A DNA stretch of 64,000 nt from Blepharisma stoltei (GCA_914767885.1 CAJZBQ010000040.1:310001-374000); one strand, 5' to 3'. Counted from the stretch's first letter, positions 1 to 12,408 are shown. Notes: generated from the sequence alone by a model not told the origin. Made by a program: numbers and translations.

Positions 1-544
1 CATCTTGTATACACTCCACAATAAAATTCCTATACTTTTCAGCACCTTCTAGAATTTTCGCATTGAGTTCTCTTGCTTCTTCTTGAGTTCTTTCTGGAGG
101 TGTATAAATTTTTTGTTTTTTATGCATTTTCATATCAGTATAACAGTCTAAATTTTTGCATTCTTTACATTTGCAATTTCCAGTGCATACAACTCCGCCT
201 TGAAAACACTCGCAATATTTCTTTAAACAGTTCGATTTCCTACAAGAGCAGCCCCTTGAATGGGATACGTCAATAGATATCCCTAAACCAATTTTCGGCC
301 GGAATGCATTTGGATTTCTTTCTAAAGTGCTATGGATAGCTTTAGTTCTGTAAAGCTCATTTTGTGGATTGTTATAGCAATCAGCACAATTACAGGATTT
401 ACAATACTCACCTGAGGAAAAACATTCGCAATACAGCTTCAAGCAGCGTGAGTTGCGGCAGTTGCAATTTTTTTGGCTCCCCTTTTCTGGAGTTGCAAGA
501 ACTGGGTCAATAAACATGCTATTTTGGTCATTCATTTTATGCAT
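1..544 (-). CDS. Tesmin/TSO1-type CXC (CRC) domain protein, 3' part beyond window
   Basis: Reads right to left from ATG at 542-544 and runs off the left edge, so only the first 181 codons are present. Two cysteine-rich CXC repeats are visible: the first contains [16 protein letters not shown] and then [12 protein letters not shown], the second [16 protein letters not shown] and then CKCKECKN. They are joined by a linker of about 40 residues with an [10 protein letters not shown] stretch, the classic CRC arrangement. Known members (LIN54, tesmin, TSO1) bind DNA at CHR-like sites through these zinc-binding repeats and act in cell-cycle transcription, so a nuclear DNA-binding role is inferred. 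A second ATG lies three codons downstream, so the exact start is uncertain. An in-frame TAA lies upstream of the chosen ATG. Confidence 0.85.
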   Translation of the reverse strand, partial: MHKMNDQNSMFIDPVLATPEKGSQKNCNCRNSRCLKLYCECFSSGEYCKSCNCADCYNNPQNELYRTKAIHSTLERNPNAFRPKIGLGISIDVSHSRGCSCRKSNCLKKYCECFQGGVVCTGNCKCKECKNLDCYTDMKMHKKQKIYTPPERTQEEARELNAKILEGAEKYRNFIVECIQD

Positions 545-912
545 TACGTTTGAATTTGTATTTGGCCTACGATTAGTTAAAAATGGATGAGGATAACTAA
601 TTTTTTATCCAGATACCAGCTAAGCGAGGATTATGGACGCAAAAATAATCAGTTGCTTATTTTAAGTTCATAAATAAACTATTAATGGATCTTCTTATCC
701 TTTTATTTTTATAAATTTTATATAAACTTAAACAAAAAAATAATTAATTTTGTTATGTTTTTCTGTTGGCTATATTGAGGGAGAGTTAAATAAGTTATCA
801 TATTAATTATTTCTACACAGAAGTACAAAATATAAGTTATGTAATGGTATTTTTTATTTATTATGATGAAATTTATAATAGATTATGATAAAATAGCCTA
901 CAGAAAAATTTC
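545..912. other. AT-rich intergenic stretch
   Basis: Between the divergent start of the CXC gene and a probable pseudogene. Very AT-rich with short homopolymer runs; I see no gene, RNA or element here. Confidence 0.5.
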
Positions 913-1297
913 TTATAGAAAGTGAGGATTATTTATGCAGCAAACTGATTGCCAATTCATTTCCATTTTCCTTTCATAAAATTGTAAAGCCATCATAGAA
1001 ACTTTTTCATTCCTTTCTTCAGTTTTGGAAGCTAGTAAATTTCAACTAGAAAGCTTGTGATATATTTTGCAAATTTTACTTTTCTCTTTAATTAAATTGT
1101 TTATTTCCCTCCAAAATAATAAATAGACGCTCTGTTTCTATCTTCAATCTCCCATGAGTTTCTTTGTTATTATTATACCAGATAGTCTCTATAGCAGCAC
1201 TAATTTCTTCTATAATGGGCTAAATCTTACTCTATTTTTGGTTATCTGTTGTGTTAAGAGAGTTCATATACAATAGAGACCAATTTCATTCACTCAT
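913..1297 (-). pseudogene. Possible decayed coding sequence, family unknown
   Basis: On the minus strand an ATG at 1295-1297 opens a frame of 21 codons, then two in-frame TAGs 12 nt apart (near 1224-1237). The same frame continues coding-like (contains HGRLKIETERLF) until about 1110, where a +1 shift leads into a second open frame of about 66 codons (contains KEKSKICKIYHKL and ALQFYERKMEMNWQ) ending in TAA at 913-915. TGA occurs in frame and reads as Trp. Two stops and one frameshift suggest a dead gene, though an unrecognised IES or intron could also explain part of it. No family recognised. Weakly supported, because open frames arise easily in AT-rich DNA when TGA is not a stop. Confidence 0.25.
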
Positions 1298-1382
1298 AAT
1301 TTATATTAGAATATTTTATTAAATTTTAGATAAAATAATTATTCAAGTGATTTAATTTTGCTTCTAATTTATAGTTTTGATA

Positions 1383-2582
1383 ATGGTAGATATATGAAAA
1401 AATTGGAGCGAAAAAGAGAAACAAGCATTTTACCGAATTTTTGAAATAGAGCAAGAGCATAAGGCTTTGCAAACCTTTTTTAGCCAAATTAAAAAAGTAA
1501 ATCATATTCAGAAATACAACAGATCATTATCAGAAAAATTAAAAAGCCTTTATTATCGAGGATTAGTTTCTGTGAAAAGACTGCTTGACTCCTTAAATAT
1601 ACCTCTTACCTCTCTTCCAAATCCTGAATTTTTCGAAAAAAACGAGCTAAACTTCACGACAATTGCCCTTTCCCATTCTCAATTAAAATCTGAAATTGAA
1701 GATCTATCAAACAATCCCTCTGCATTTTCGGTAAATTTTATTCAGAACTGCATGCAAGTACTTGGTATTTATATAAAATCAAAGCTAAGACAGCCAGCAA
1801 ATACCAAAGGAATTCCTCTTTTGCTTAAACAGACTGAAGGCGACATAATCTGCCACTTTTGTGGAAGGATCAAAAGAAGAAGGACTGGGAGTATATTGAC
1901 AATGTAAGCATTATTTAGAGGGGTATCAGACACCATTGGAGTGCAGCTGCTTCCACTAAATGCGTATTACCATAAAGCTCTTGTAAGATGTGGGTTTACT
2001 CCAAGGCTTGAGATTTATATGAGGTCTAGCAAATTACTTGCTGAAATTATTGAGCATTTGAACAATAAGTGGCACCCTGAAATAATAGAAAATTCGCCAA
2101 AGCAAGAATTTACGGTCAGCTTAATGGCTCCTTGGGAAGGAAAATTCATAGAATACAACAAGAATCAGGAAAAAATTACAATTGGTGACGTCCATATGAG
2201 CTTAGAAAGCCCAGCATCATGGCATTTGTATTACTACTGAAAGCCGGTGTCCAGCCAAATCCAAGAATCAATGAACACTCATTCAGATCACTCCTTACTC
2301 TCTACCTCAATGCTGAACTTAATCGAAGAGAAATCGAACTCAATCCCTTTTTTAAGCTCTCAGATGGTAGAAGACTCAAGGCCTTTTGGTTTAAGCAACT
2401 CCTTTCAGCTAGCTTTCAATAACTGTGCTCATGAGCCATTCTCTAAAGGTGACAGTTTACAAGTTCCTGACTTAAGATATTCAGCACAAGAAATCCATCA
2501 TGATCTATCATTAAGTGTATTTAGAACTGATGGAGACGAAAGCATGTTTTCCAGCTGATTTAATAATAATCATAAGCATTAG
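1383..2582 (+). CDS. Cramped-like (CRAMP1/TKI1-type) SANT-domain chromatin protein
   Basis: One 15-nt intron (1904-1918, GTAAGCATTATTTAG) joins two exons in frame to give 394 aa ending in TAG. The start MVDIWKNWSEKEKQAF uses TGA for the first Trp and looks like a SANT/Myb helix. It is followed by LKSLYYRGLVSVKRLL and, after the intron, IGVQLLPLNAYYHKALV and LEHLN-like EIIEHLNNKW, which resemble the conserved block of Drosophila Cramped, animal CRAMP1 and plant TSL-kinase-interacting protein 1. Those proteins are nuclear; CRAMP1 promotes linker-histone H1 expression. The Ser-rich C-terminal third is unassigned. TGA codons near 2238 and 2556 are read through as Trp. The 3' end lies only 12 nt from the convergent RING gene. 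The family call rests on recalled motifs. Confidence 0.65.
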
Positions 2583-2594
2583 TATTAAAGCATT

Positions 2595-3701
2595 TTAATC
2601 ATCTTTTATTCGGTCCTGGGTGTTGCAGGAGTTTCCAAAAGGTCCACTTTTCTTATAATGAGAATAATGGTGTTTTTTTTGTAGTTGTTTTCCACAGAGA
2701 AAACAGAAATATGTTTTTCTGCAGTCAGGATATCGGCACAGCATAAAATTGCACCCAGACTCTTTTAATATTCCGTTTCTGCATTTAGGACACCGAACCA
2801 TGTCTTCTATCTTTGGGATTTCTTCCTGCTTCTTTTTATCTTCTTTTGATTTCTCAAATTCTTCACAGGTCATGCCTGTATGCTTGTTATTGCATTGGGG
2901 ACAGTAAACTCTATGACATCCAGGGCAAATAATTTCTTTGACATTTACAGAAATTTCCATCGGTGCGTCACATTTAAAGCACTGCTTGAAAAATAAATTT
3001 TTACCTTTGGGTTTGAATTTTCGCATTGAAAACTCTAAATATCGATTAAAGTTGTCTTTGGAGGCATTGCCTTCTACTTCTTGTGGGGTTATTGGGGCAG
3101 GGCATTGGGGGCATTTCATGTCTTCTTCTGTAACTTTTCCTTCATTTATCAGGCTTTCGATGTGCCCTTTAATGCAATTGGTGCAATAGCGGTGATCACA
3201 TGACAATGTGATGCCCTGATCAATATTGAAGTTTTCTAAACAGATCAGGCATTGAAATTTAGGGACTTCTCTAGGTTCATCGTATTGAGCATATTCTCGG
3301 TTTAGAACATCAGCTTGGATTTTTTCAAATGATTCCTTATTCCCTAAAATATTGTAGATATATTGCATCGGAAGCTTAGATTTGCATACTGAACAGGGAA
3401 TGTTTTCTTCTAAAATTGATAGTTTTAAAGAAATCAAGTATTTACGAAAGCAGTTTGAACATTGTGAGTGCTCACAAGAGGATTCGGCTATCAGCTTAGA
3501 TAATTTTAAGCAAGTAGAACATTGAACATAATTTTGATTTGGTTCTAGCTTTGCAGTTTTAATTTTCAAATGAGCTTTTGCTTGTGGCTTCTGTTTTAAA
3601 ACTCTGATTTCATTAGGATTTTCGTCAAGCACTTTTAACTCTTTTTCTATTTTATTGCGATGAGGGATATTTGCTTGATTTTGTCTTTTCTTTGGCTTCA
3701 T
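2595..3701 (-). CDS. RING/IBR (RBR-type) E3 ubiquitin ligase-like protein
   Basis: 368 aa, no intron needed. After a Lys-rich N-terminus there are four zinc-binding blocks: a RING-like block from about residue 59 (CSTC...CSVC), a clear RING at about 149-205 (FQCLICLENF, LSCDHRYCTNCI, CPQC), an IBR-like block at about 220-285 (FKQCFKCDAPM, CPGCHRVYCPQC), and a C-terminal RING2-like block (MVRCPKCRNGILKESGCNFM, then FCFLCG). This order matches RING-between-RING ligases, in which a Cys in the last block carries the ubiquitin thioester; the SGCNFM Cys is the obvious candidate. The extra N-terminal RING-like unit is unusual. Substrate unknown. Converges with the Cramped-like gene at a 12-nt gap. 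Confidence 0.8.
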   Translation of the reverse strand: MKPKKRQNQANIPHRNKIEKELKVLDENPNEIRVLKQKPQAKAHLKIKTAKLEPNQNYVQCSTCLKLSKLIAESSCEHSQCSNCFRKYLISLKLSILEENIPCSVCKSKLPMQYIYNILGNKESFEKIQADVLNREYAQYDEPREVPKFQCLICLENFNIDQGITLSCDHRYCTNCIKGHIESLINEGKVTEEDMKCPQCPAPITPQEVEGNASKDNFNRYLEFSMRKFKPKGKNLFFKQCFKCDAPMEISVNVKEIICPGCHRVYCPQCNNKHTGMTCEEFEKSKEDKKKQEEIPKIEDMVRCPKCRNGILKESGCNFMLCRYPDCRKTYFCFLCGKQLQKKHHYSHYKKSGPFGNSCNTQDRIKDD

Positions 3702-3872
3702 TTCTTTTATTAAATTTTTGAAAAAAATTATTTTAATCTTTATTTACTATTTTGATATCGAAATGATGCAATGATTTGATCATGATAAAATTTATTGATA
3801 TATTAGTAATGTCATACTATAATAGAAATTTACTTTAGTCGTGCATTTAAATAGCTTCAATTATTGTTTTCT

Positions 3873-4139
3873 TTATCAATCCAAATGAGTGTAATCACTA
3901 TTTTTTGGCTGCTGGCAGGACCCTTTACATATACAAAATGTGTACTCCGTGGTGTGTTCTGGCAAGAACAAAACTGGTTTAATTTTAGTTCCTATATGCG
4001 ATCCATCACAAAAGGGCTTTTTTCTCGACCTTCCGCAGGCACATAATGAATACGCCTTACCCTTTTGAAGAGGAACACTGTAAATTTCTTCACATGGAAT
4101 TTCACTGAAATCATCAATCCTCTTTTTATTTTCTTCCAT
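3873..4139 (-). CDS. CDGSH iron-sulfur domain protein, CISD3-like
   Basis: 88 aa. One perfect CDGSH 2Fe-2S motif is present, CACGRSRKKPFCDGSH, with the three Cys and one His cluster ligands. A second unit about 25 residues on (FCICKGSCQQPKNSDYTH) keeps CxC and the final His but lacks the CDG, so it looks degenerate. Two-motif members such as CISD3/MiNT act in the mitochondrial matrix in iron and redox balance. Reading TGA as Trp adds one residue before the TAA at 3873-3875. No transit peptide is obvious in the charged N-terminus. Confident of the domain, less so of the subfamily. Confidence 0.8.
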
Positions 4140-4591
4140 TTATTATAAATTCCAATAATTGCTGTTGACTAGGCTTAATCCTAATTTAATTCATTTAGTC
4201 TAATATAATAGCAGACCCTGCGTCTGAAGTTTAGATAGGATTTAATTTTTCCAGTCATATTTTGTTATACCAGTATACTCATCAATAGCAATATTTAATC
4301 ATCAATTTAAAGTGCTGGATCTAATTAATTTTTATTGAGTTTATATAAATATTCCGATGTTTTTCTTAATTGCTCAGTGATGTGAATGCTCAAATCAAAT
4401 GAATTAAATACTTAATGCTACAATTAATCTAAGAACCAAACGTTTTCTTGATCTGACTTTGCATGCATTATTGGTCAGAATTAATATAAGTCTCATAAGA
4501 TAGAAACTCATAACCTTACCTATATCTCAAAGCTTCATTTTCTACATAAAAAATTTTTATTAGCGAAATACCAAATAATAATTTTAAATTA
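4140..4591. other. AT-rich intergenic stretch
   Basis: Between two minus-strand genes; holds the promoter of the CDGSH gene and the 3' flank of the Rab gene by position. No motif or element seen. Confidence 0.5.
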
Positions 4592-5209
<618 letters not shown>

Positions 5210-5963
5210 TTTTGGACAATATCAGTCTAAAAATAAAATATTTCCTTAGAGATTTATAATTGTTTTTAATGATACGTTTTACTTAAAAGAATTCACTAAA
5301 AGAATCTATTATATGTCCATCAATTATATTTCCATCACATTAATTTTTATTTATAATTTGAAGTTTACTTATAAAAATGCAGATCAAGTAAATGTGCTAA
5401 TGCAATAATTCTGAATTTCATGAAAAATCTAAATTAAATAAATCTTAGGCAATTCTAACAAATGAGTACCCTAAATATACGCAATTTTATAGTTTAAAAT
5501 ATTGCGCTGAAAATAACAAATTTGAAAAAAAATAGTAATAAGAAACTTAAATTTCTGATGAATTACACAGCATTATTTTATAATTAAGAAACCAAGAAAC
5601 ATGAGAAAAATGCACTGAGTCTTTTCTTTTATTCCTCTTATTATATTTCTCAAAAATTCGTTTCTATTTCACTATATCCAAAGTAGGAACCTCGAAGAAA
5701 TGTGATTTTAATTTAGAAAATATATTAAAATTAATAATAAATTATTGAAAAAATCCAATAAGTTCTTGTCTTACTCTTTGCTGATTACGATAATCTCTTT
5801 TGATATATAAATTACAGAATTAATAATAAAAATTAAATTATAAGATTGCTTAACTATTAAGATTAAAAAAATTCATATAAAAGCCTGAAAAAATTTTGCA
5901 TAAATATTTTACTACACATGATACTTGTCATACTCATTTAGAACTAAAAAGAATCATAATATA
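5210..5963. other. AT-rich intergenic stretch between divergent genes
   Basis: About 750 nt between the divergent starts of the Rab and DUF229 genes. Nothing recognisable beyond A/T runs; any IES here would be invisible without a coding frame. Confidence 0.5.
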
Positions 5964-8165
5964 ATGGCCCCTTTTATGAGACTAATTATAGTTGCAAGCA
6001 GTGCTTGCATGTGTGTTATTATGGTCGCTATATGTTCTGTATGAACACTAAATTCTCGAATTTATTTGGATTCTGAGTCAGATGCTTCCCAATTAAAATT
6101 ATTAATCAGCAAGCCAGATAAAATTTCAAATGCTGATTACCTTTCAATGCATAATTACACAAAAATACTTGATGTAGAGGAAACTGAAAAACTTTATAAT
6201 CTGGTCGGAAAGGTGGCTTCAATTCCTGGAATATTTGGATACACCAAAGAGATAGGCGACTCTCTTTTTCCGTATTATGAATATCCTGATTGCTCCAAAT
6301 CAGCGTATAAAACACCAGGAAGTTGATTATCTATAAACTACCAGACAAATTCGTTGGCAATGAGTTGTCCTAAAGGAAGCAAAGGAAGATTTGTTTCTGG
6401 TCCAATTTTTAATGTAACTTTTACTAATCCAGTTGAGCTACGAAAATATTGAAAAGTTGTAGACTATGAAGGGGAAACAAAACTTGACAATCAAACTGAT
6501 TGAGTTATTGGAACCTGCGGAAAATCCAATAAATTCGAACTTCACCAGCATATTCCTCGTTTTAAGCTCTATTCATATAAGCGCTCAGGCCATTTCGCTA
6601 GGCAGATGAAACAATCCACAGGCAGCCAAACTCAAAAACCTTTAATTATTTTAGTTCTTACTGCTGATAGTTTTTCACGCAGGCATTTTTTTAGAAAAAT
6701 GCCAAAAACAATACAATATTTGAACGATTTAGAAAAAGGTAAAGAATGAAAAATTTTTGACTTTAAAATACACAATATTATAGGAACTGATACAGCTGAA
6801 AATCAAGCAAGAATTTTTGGTGAAAAGTTCAACGGGTTTCAGTTTGGAACTAACTTAAATAGAGATTTATTTGGTTCTGATGCAATTTGGTATAAAATGA
6901 TTAAAAGTGGGTTTGTTACTCTTTTAGGGTTTGATCCATGCGCATTTAAGCTTCACAGAGTTATAGGAAGAATGCCTAAAGCTGATCACGTATCTGAATC
7001 TTTTTTTTGTGCCAATACAAGATTTTCAGGATACAGTACGAAAAAACGAGGCAGCAGCAACCAAAGATGTATTGGCCATCATATGTCTCACTATTACCTC
7101 ATGAATTACACACTTACATTTAGTGGACTTTATGCAGGCAGAAACCAATGGGCATATAATCACTATGCAGCAGCCCATGAGCAAACAGGACAGCACGCGC
7201 AAACACTTGACAAAGATATGGTTTGGTATTTATCACAATATATCAACAGTTTTGGGAAGGACAATAATATCGTTATATTTTTAATGGGAGACCACGGAAT
7301 GAGATATGGGGATTTTATATCAAATACGTATGCGATACAAGAGCATAGACTTCCTGCGTTTTTCCTTATTTCTCAAAGGTCATTTTTAGATACAATAGAA
7401 TATTCATATGACACATTAAGCCATAACACTGAAAGATTAGTAACTAAGCCTGATATAAGAAGAACGCTCCTATATTTAGCAGGATATCCTTATAATGCTC
7501 CTGAAGAGCCAAAAAAGTCTAGCTTTGTGAATATTTTTAAAGAAAAAATCGACGACAATCGCAGATGCGAAGATGCCGAAATTCCTCCATGATACTGCTC
7601 AGCTTATGTTTTAGACCAAATGCCTACTTATTTTTACAATAAAAATGACCCTTATTACTCTAGAAGAAACTCCACAGAAAAAGAGCTTGGAGACTTAGTT
7701 AATAAAATAGGTTTAGAAACAGTTTCTTTATTAAATCAAAATGTATACACACCTTCGAGATATGATAAAGGAAACTTATGTAAAAAACTGACGTTTAAAG
7801 AGGTGACGCTGACTATTTACAACGTTATGAAAAATTCAAACATTATTATGAAATTAATTGTAAAAGTTAATGAAAGCGAAAAAGCGCTTTTTGATTCATG
7901 GATTATCATATCAGAACAATATGATTTAAATACTCCTGAAGGAGAAACTGAAAATTATACTCCCTTTCCAATAGTTTTTAATGGTCGAAGATTGTTTGCA
8001 AAACTTATTAATGTGTTTCGTGCTGATAAATATGGAGGAACATGTGAAGAGTTAGCAAGAGAAGCTGAGCTGAATCCTGAACATTGTTTATGTAAGGATG
8101 AAATCATTGCAGAAATAGAGCAGCTTGAAGAAATCGAAGACCATGATGGCAATACTCAGCGGTAA
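5964..8165 (+). CDS. DUF229 family protein (alkaline phosphatase/sulfatase superfamily), membrane-anchored
   Basis: 733 aa in one unbroken frame if several TGA codons are Trp; TAA stop. The first 30 residues hold one hydrophobic segment, so a type II signal anchor with the catalytic part in the secretory lumen or outside is likely. Around residues 228-245 the DUF229 signature DSFSRRHFFRKMP is clear, and near 440 FLMGDHGMRYGDF gives the metal-binding DHG found across the alkaline phosphatase/sulfatase superfamily. KDEIIAEI near the C-terminus is unassigned. The family is known mainly from nematodes and protists and no substrate is established. No introns or inserts. Confidence 0.8.
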
Positions 8166-8222
8166 ATCTATGGATAATTAAATTATTGGAAATTTCTTAT
8201 AAAAAACGAATTAATATTATAC

Positions 8223-9922
8223 TTAGTTAATTAATTTTTGTTGTCTTATCGAGTTGTCTCTTGTGAATTCATTGAGATAGTCCATATAAAACCTATGAAG
8301 TTTAAAGGTTTTTCTGTTTATTTTTCTGATATCATCAGATTTTGCAAGCTTTGCAATATAATTGACTAAGTTCAGCAGCTCTTTGTCATTTTCATTATTA
8401 GCCCAAGTAATGATAGGGATGCCATTATCCAGCTGGTACATAAAGCTATAAACTGAATTGTCTATTATGATGATATCTTCTAAGTTTCTGTTATCAAGAA
8501 TCCTGAGGTCTTTAATAATTAAGCCATTAATTATTACACAGCTATCTCTGTATAGTCTGTGATGGATAAATTCTTTTTTAGGGTCTAAAAAATCAATAAT
8601 GGCATCTGCATGAGCTTGGTTAAAGGAAGTGAAAACTATCACTTCACATATTTTACTCACAGCTCTTAAGCATTCTATTGCATAAGGTCTGACTTTTATT
8701 TTGGTTTTCGCTACCATCCCATTTGGGAATTTTATTGGGATTATTGCTTCTGGGGATTCATCAATTTCATGATCCACGCAATGAACTAATGTTTCATCCA
8801 AGTCAAAGATTACTGTTTTCTTGGTTTCAAAGCCAGGTTTTCTTCGTAACTTCTCAGTAGGTAATCATTAAAAATCAAATCCTTGAGCGAATAAGAATGT
8901 TTTTATATAAAATATTTTGATATATAAATAATGGCTTTTATAGTGAAATCTCTAGAAGTCAATTAAATTAGACAGCTTACGTTCCAAAGCATAAATTATA
9001 TAGATAAATTCAATAATTTTTTTAAAATTTTGTGTGAGATTTATTAAAAAATTACCTCTTTCATGATGAGCAACAAAATTTGCTCATTTAATGCAGAGAG
9101 AATTAAGTTTATTTTTCTGCATCTAATAAGATCCATATCAAGTGCTGGATGCAAATTCAAGTATTCCATAGCTTGAAATGTCTGGTATAAATGATCTTTC
9201 ATTTTACTTTTATTTGAGGACGAATTAGTCTCAACTCTTTTTGTGTCTCCTAGCTGCATCCCAGTATTGTTTATGTCTGATATTCTTGAATAGCTTGCAT
9301 CTCTTAAAAGATTTTCTTGAGATCTCGAAGAGCATAAACTTTGGTTATTTTTCACCACCCTGATCTTAAGACCTTGTGGTTTTTTTATTTGTAGAGGTTC
9401 AACTATATCATTTTTTTTAGTATTTTCAGGAATTTTGTGCCAATGTGGCATTTGTGAGATGTCAGCATCAACTGGCTGCGGGTTAAAAACTGAGTTAGAC
9501 AAGTCTTCTTCCACAATGTCACTATGCAGAATAGGGGATGGAATTTCTTTTTCCTCTTCTTCATATAAGTCATCAAAAAGTGGAGAACTGCCTAAAGGGT
9601 CCGCAGTCAATTTTAGCTGGGTTGATCTGCTAAAGCTTGGCCGAGATTTGTGCGGGACTATTTCGTTTAAGGTCGGGCTATTATGCAAGGAGCTTGCAGA
9701 TCTGTCTATTTTCAAAGTGTGTGACTTTTTTACTTTTCTTATTTTACTGATAGAGTTAGCGTTGATAGAACTTAAACTCGGAAGTATCATTGGGGATTTG
9801 GGATTTTTATCGTCAGGTGATTTGGAATTCAGCCCTTGAGGCTTTCCTAGTAAGCTTGGATTCGAATTTGAAATCTTCAATGAAAACTGCGGATAAGGTC
9901 TTGTAGGAATTCTAATAGCCAT
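8223..9922 (-). CDS. NLI/FCP1-type (SCP-like) protein phosphatase, split by a decayed MITE
   Basis: The 5' part (9922 to 9104) and the 3' part (8863 to 8223) are separated by a TA-bounded 242-bp insert at 8862-9103. Joining at one TA makes a 485-aa frame and restores RKINLPTEKLRRKPGFE directly before the catalytic motif FDLDETLVH (DxDxT acid phosphatase nucleophile). A later IIIDNS matches the conserved C-terminal Asp region. The segment MKDHLYQTFQAMEYL ahead of the domain matches protist relatives as I remember them. Residues 1-230 are Ser/Pro-rich and probably disordered and regulatory. SCP-like enzymes remove phosphate from RNA polymerase II CTD or Smad-type serines. Without excision the first half stops inside the insert and the second half has no ATG. 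Confidence 0.85.
8862..9103 (-). mobile_element. Decayed MITE acting as an IES inside the phosphatase gene
   Basis: TA at 8862-8863 and at 9104-9105; one TA is kept. Read on the minus strand it retains diluted landmarks of the full-length family: a short hairpin (ATGAGCAAATTTTGTTGCTCAT), then A/T runs, GAGATTTCACTATA, TTATATATCAAAAT and a TTCGCTCAAGGA end. The outer C/G-rich ends are gone, yet the in-frame TA boundaries remain. Confidence 0.8.
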
Positions 9923-10289
9923 TTATAATTTTAAGGTTTACATAATTGAAGAAAATTGGATTTGACGTTCAGTGATGGCGATATAATTTCATAGCTCTAT
10001 AGCCTCAAATTAATAATTATTTTTAGATTTAAATAAAATGTAGGAATTTTGAACGATTTCTTTTGAATATTATTAAATGGAAAATTCATACGGAATAAGC
10101 TGCAATGGAATGGTCATTTGAAGACATCAAGAATAATTTGAGTTTTCACACATCATAGTGCAGCCAAAATAAATCCTGCTACTTAAACCTAAAACAAAAA
10201 TCAATTTAAGCTATAGCGAAAATATTAATGATATTTTAAAAATATTATTCAATTAAAAGCAAGTAGATAAACAAATTAATTTTTATTAA
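9923..10289. other. Divergent promoter region
   Basis: 367 nt between the divergent phosphatase and CEP164-like genes. No recognisable element. Confidence 0.5.
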
Positions 10290-12408
10290 ATGTCAGGCAG
10301 CTTAATACTTGACGAAGAAATCGACGAAGCCTATGAGCCAACCCAAGAAGAAATTCTTGATTACGCCAAGTGGCTTGGCATGAAATTACCTGAAGACAAA
10401 GATTTTTTGTATATTGCCAAAGAAGGCTTAAAAGCCCCACTCCCTGAGCCATGAAAAGCATGCCAAAATAAAGAAGGTGAAATCTATTTTTTCAACTTCC
10501 AAACAGGAGAAAGTGTATGAGACCATCCCTGTGACAAATATTACAAAGATTTATTCCAAGAGCTAAAAACAAAAAAATCAAAAAGTCGGCAATCCAATCA
10601 TAATAACAATAACAGCAACCAGATAGAAAGCCAAAAGAAAACTCATACAAAGCAGGAGAAGCCACGGACAAGCTTAGAGAAAGCAGATCCTTTATTGGAG
10701 ATAACACAGCTTGAAAAAGAATGGAAAAAGAAGCTGGATGAAGTAAAGAAAAAAGGACAGCAGGAATTGGAGGATTTTATTGTTGATTTACAAAAACAGA
10801 AAGTTGTGGAATTGGCAGAATACAGGGGAGAGTTTGATAAAGATTTAAGAAAAAAAGGAGAAGCTTGGAAAAAACAGTTAGAAGATTTAGAAATCTTTGA
10901 GGCTTCTGCACCTAAAAAAGTAGCCTTGAATTTAGAGGAAAATAAAAAATTAATAGAAAATGAAAGAAAAAGACTTGAAGATCAAGCCAATTCAGAATTA
11001 GAACTGTATAGAAGAGAAGAAAGCCAAACAACGCAAGTTGAAATAAATTCAATGAAAGCAACGTATGATTTAGAAGTAAAAAGACTGGAAAAAGACTTTT
11101 GAGATCAAAAAGTAACTTATGAAAGTTCAAAGGTGCAGTCTGATTTTTTAATTAAAAAATATGACGAAGATCTTATAAAAGAAGGTAAAAAATTGGAAAT
11201 TGAATTTGAGGAAAAATTGAAGAAAATGAGGGAAGAAAAGAAAAATGAAATTAATCGGCTGAATTCGACCAAAAATACCAAAAAATTGGAAGAAAACTTA
11301 AGCTTTAAGGTGCAAGAAATGGAGCAAAGATATAAAATAAAAGTGGACAATGAGAAAAGAATAATCTATCAAGATTATGAAAAAGAGTTATAATGCTTTG
11401 GCGTGATATTGATGAGGATGTCCCTTCAAACTTCAAGATTATTTTAATTTCCTGTAAAATATATTATACAAATTTTATAGTATAAATAAAATTTTAACTA
11501 AAGCCATTCAAATAAGTATATCATCTTTAAAATCTATTAGAGAGAATGCAAATGAGACTCCAGAATTTAATCAATTTTCAAATATACACGAAAAGAAAAG
11601 AATTATTGACGATATCCAGCTAAAATATCAAGCATCTTTTGAAAAAGAAAAATCTGCTATAGATAGAGAAATCGCAATAAGGCTGGAAAGCGAAAAAAAT
11701 CTAATTGAATCAGAATTTGCAATTAAAAAGAAAAAAATAATTGATGAAAGATCAGTGCCAATAAAAGAGTATCCTGTATCATACGAAACAGAAATGCTTA
11801 AAACAATAAATGATATTGATGGAATTAATAAAAAAATCCATATAAAAGATGAAGAAATAGAGAGAATCAAAGCTCTTATTTATGAAAACTCAAAAGAATT
11901 ACAAAAGTTAACAATTTATATTGATCAAAGTAATACAATTGCAAATTCAGCAAACAGAATTGAGGACTTAAAAAGAGAAATCGAAAGTAAAAATAAAATA
12001 ATTGCAAAATTATCCACTGAAAACCCTGATAAAATCCAAACACTTGAAGAAGAAATAAATAAGCTAAAAAGGGTCATTTCGAATAATCCACAAAAAAAGA
12101 AAAGGATTGAAAAATCTGAAAGCGAGGAAAGTGAAAAATTTGCGTATAATGGAATTGGAAATGAGCTTCGAGAAAACGAAATTTTCAAAAAATGGAGAAA
12201 TGAAAAGCAAAGTTCAATGAAAAAGCTGACGAATTTGCATGTTTATGAAAGTGATATTTTAGAGGACGAAGATATTGATTTAAGTTCACCAATGGAAAGA
12301 AACGATTTAAGTAGAGGGCCGAAAAAATATGGGGAATGGATGAATAACTTGCAAGAAGACCTTGAACATATGATTGATCATTCAAGAAAGATTCGTCAAG
12401 GTCTTTAA
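10290..12408 (+). CDS. CEP164: CEP164-like centriolar protein (WW domain plus long coiled coil), frame broken once
   Basis: ATG at 10290. Residues 1-95 match the CEP164 N-terminus: EEILDYAKWLGM, then APLPEPWKACQNKEGEIYFF and SVWDHPCDKYY. Both WW tryptophans are TGA codons. The rest is Glu/Lys-rich coiled coil. The first frame ends at TAA 11391-11393 and a second coiled-coil frame runs to TAA at 12406-12408 in another phase. A TA-bounded removal of 11389-11518 (130 bp) joins them in frame to 662 aa. CEP164 sits on distal appendages of basal bodies and is needed for docking and ciliogenesis, which suits a heavily ciliated cell. If no IES is present, the downstream frame is a separate coiled-coil gene lacking a clear start. 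Confidence 0.7.
11389..11518. other. Probable short IES in the CEP164-like gene, boundaries tentative
   Basis: TA at 11389-11390 and TA at 11519-11520 give an in-frame join (EKEL to SSLKSIREN). Other TA pairs, for example 11391 with 11467, also restore the frame, so the exact ends are not fixed. No strong terminal inverted repeat seen. Confidence 0.45.
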
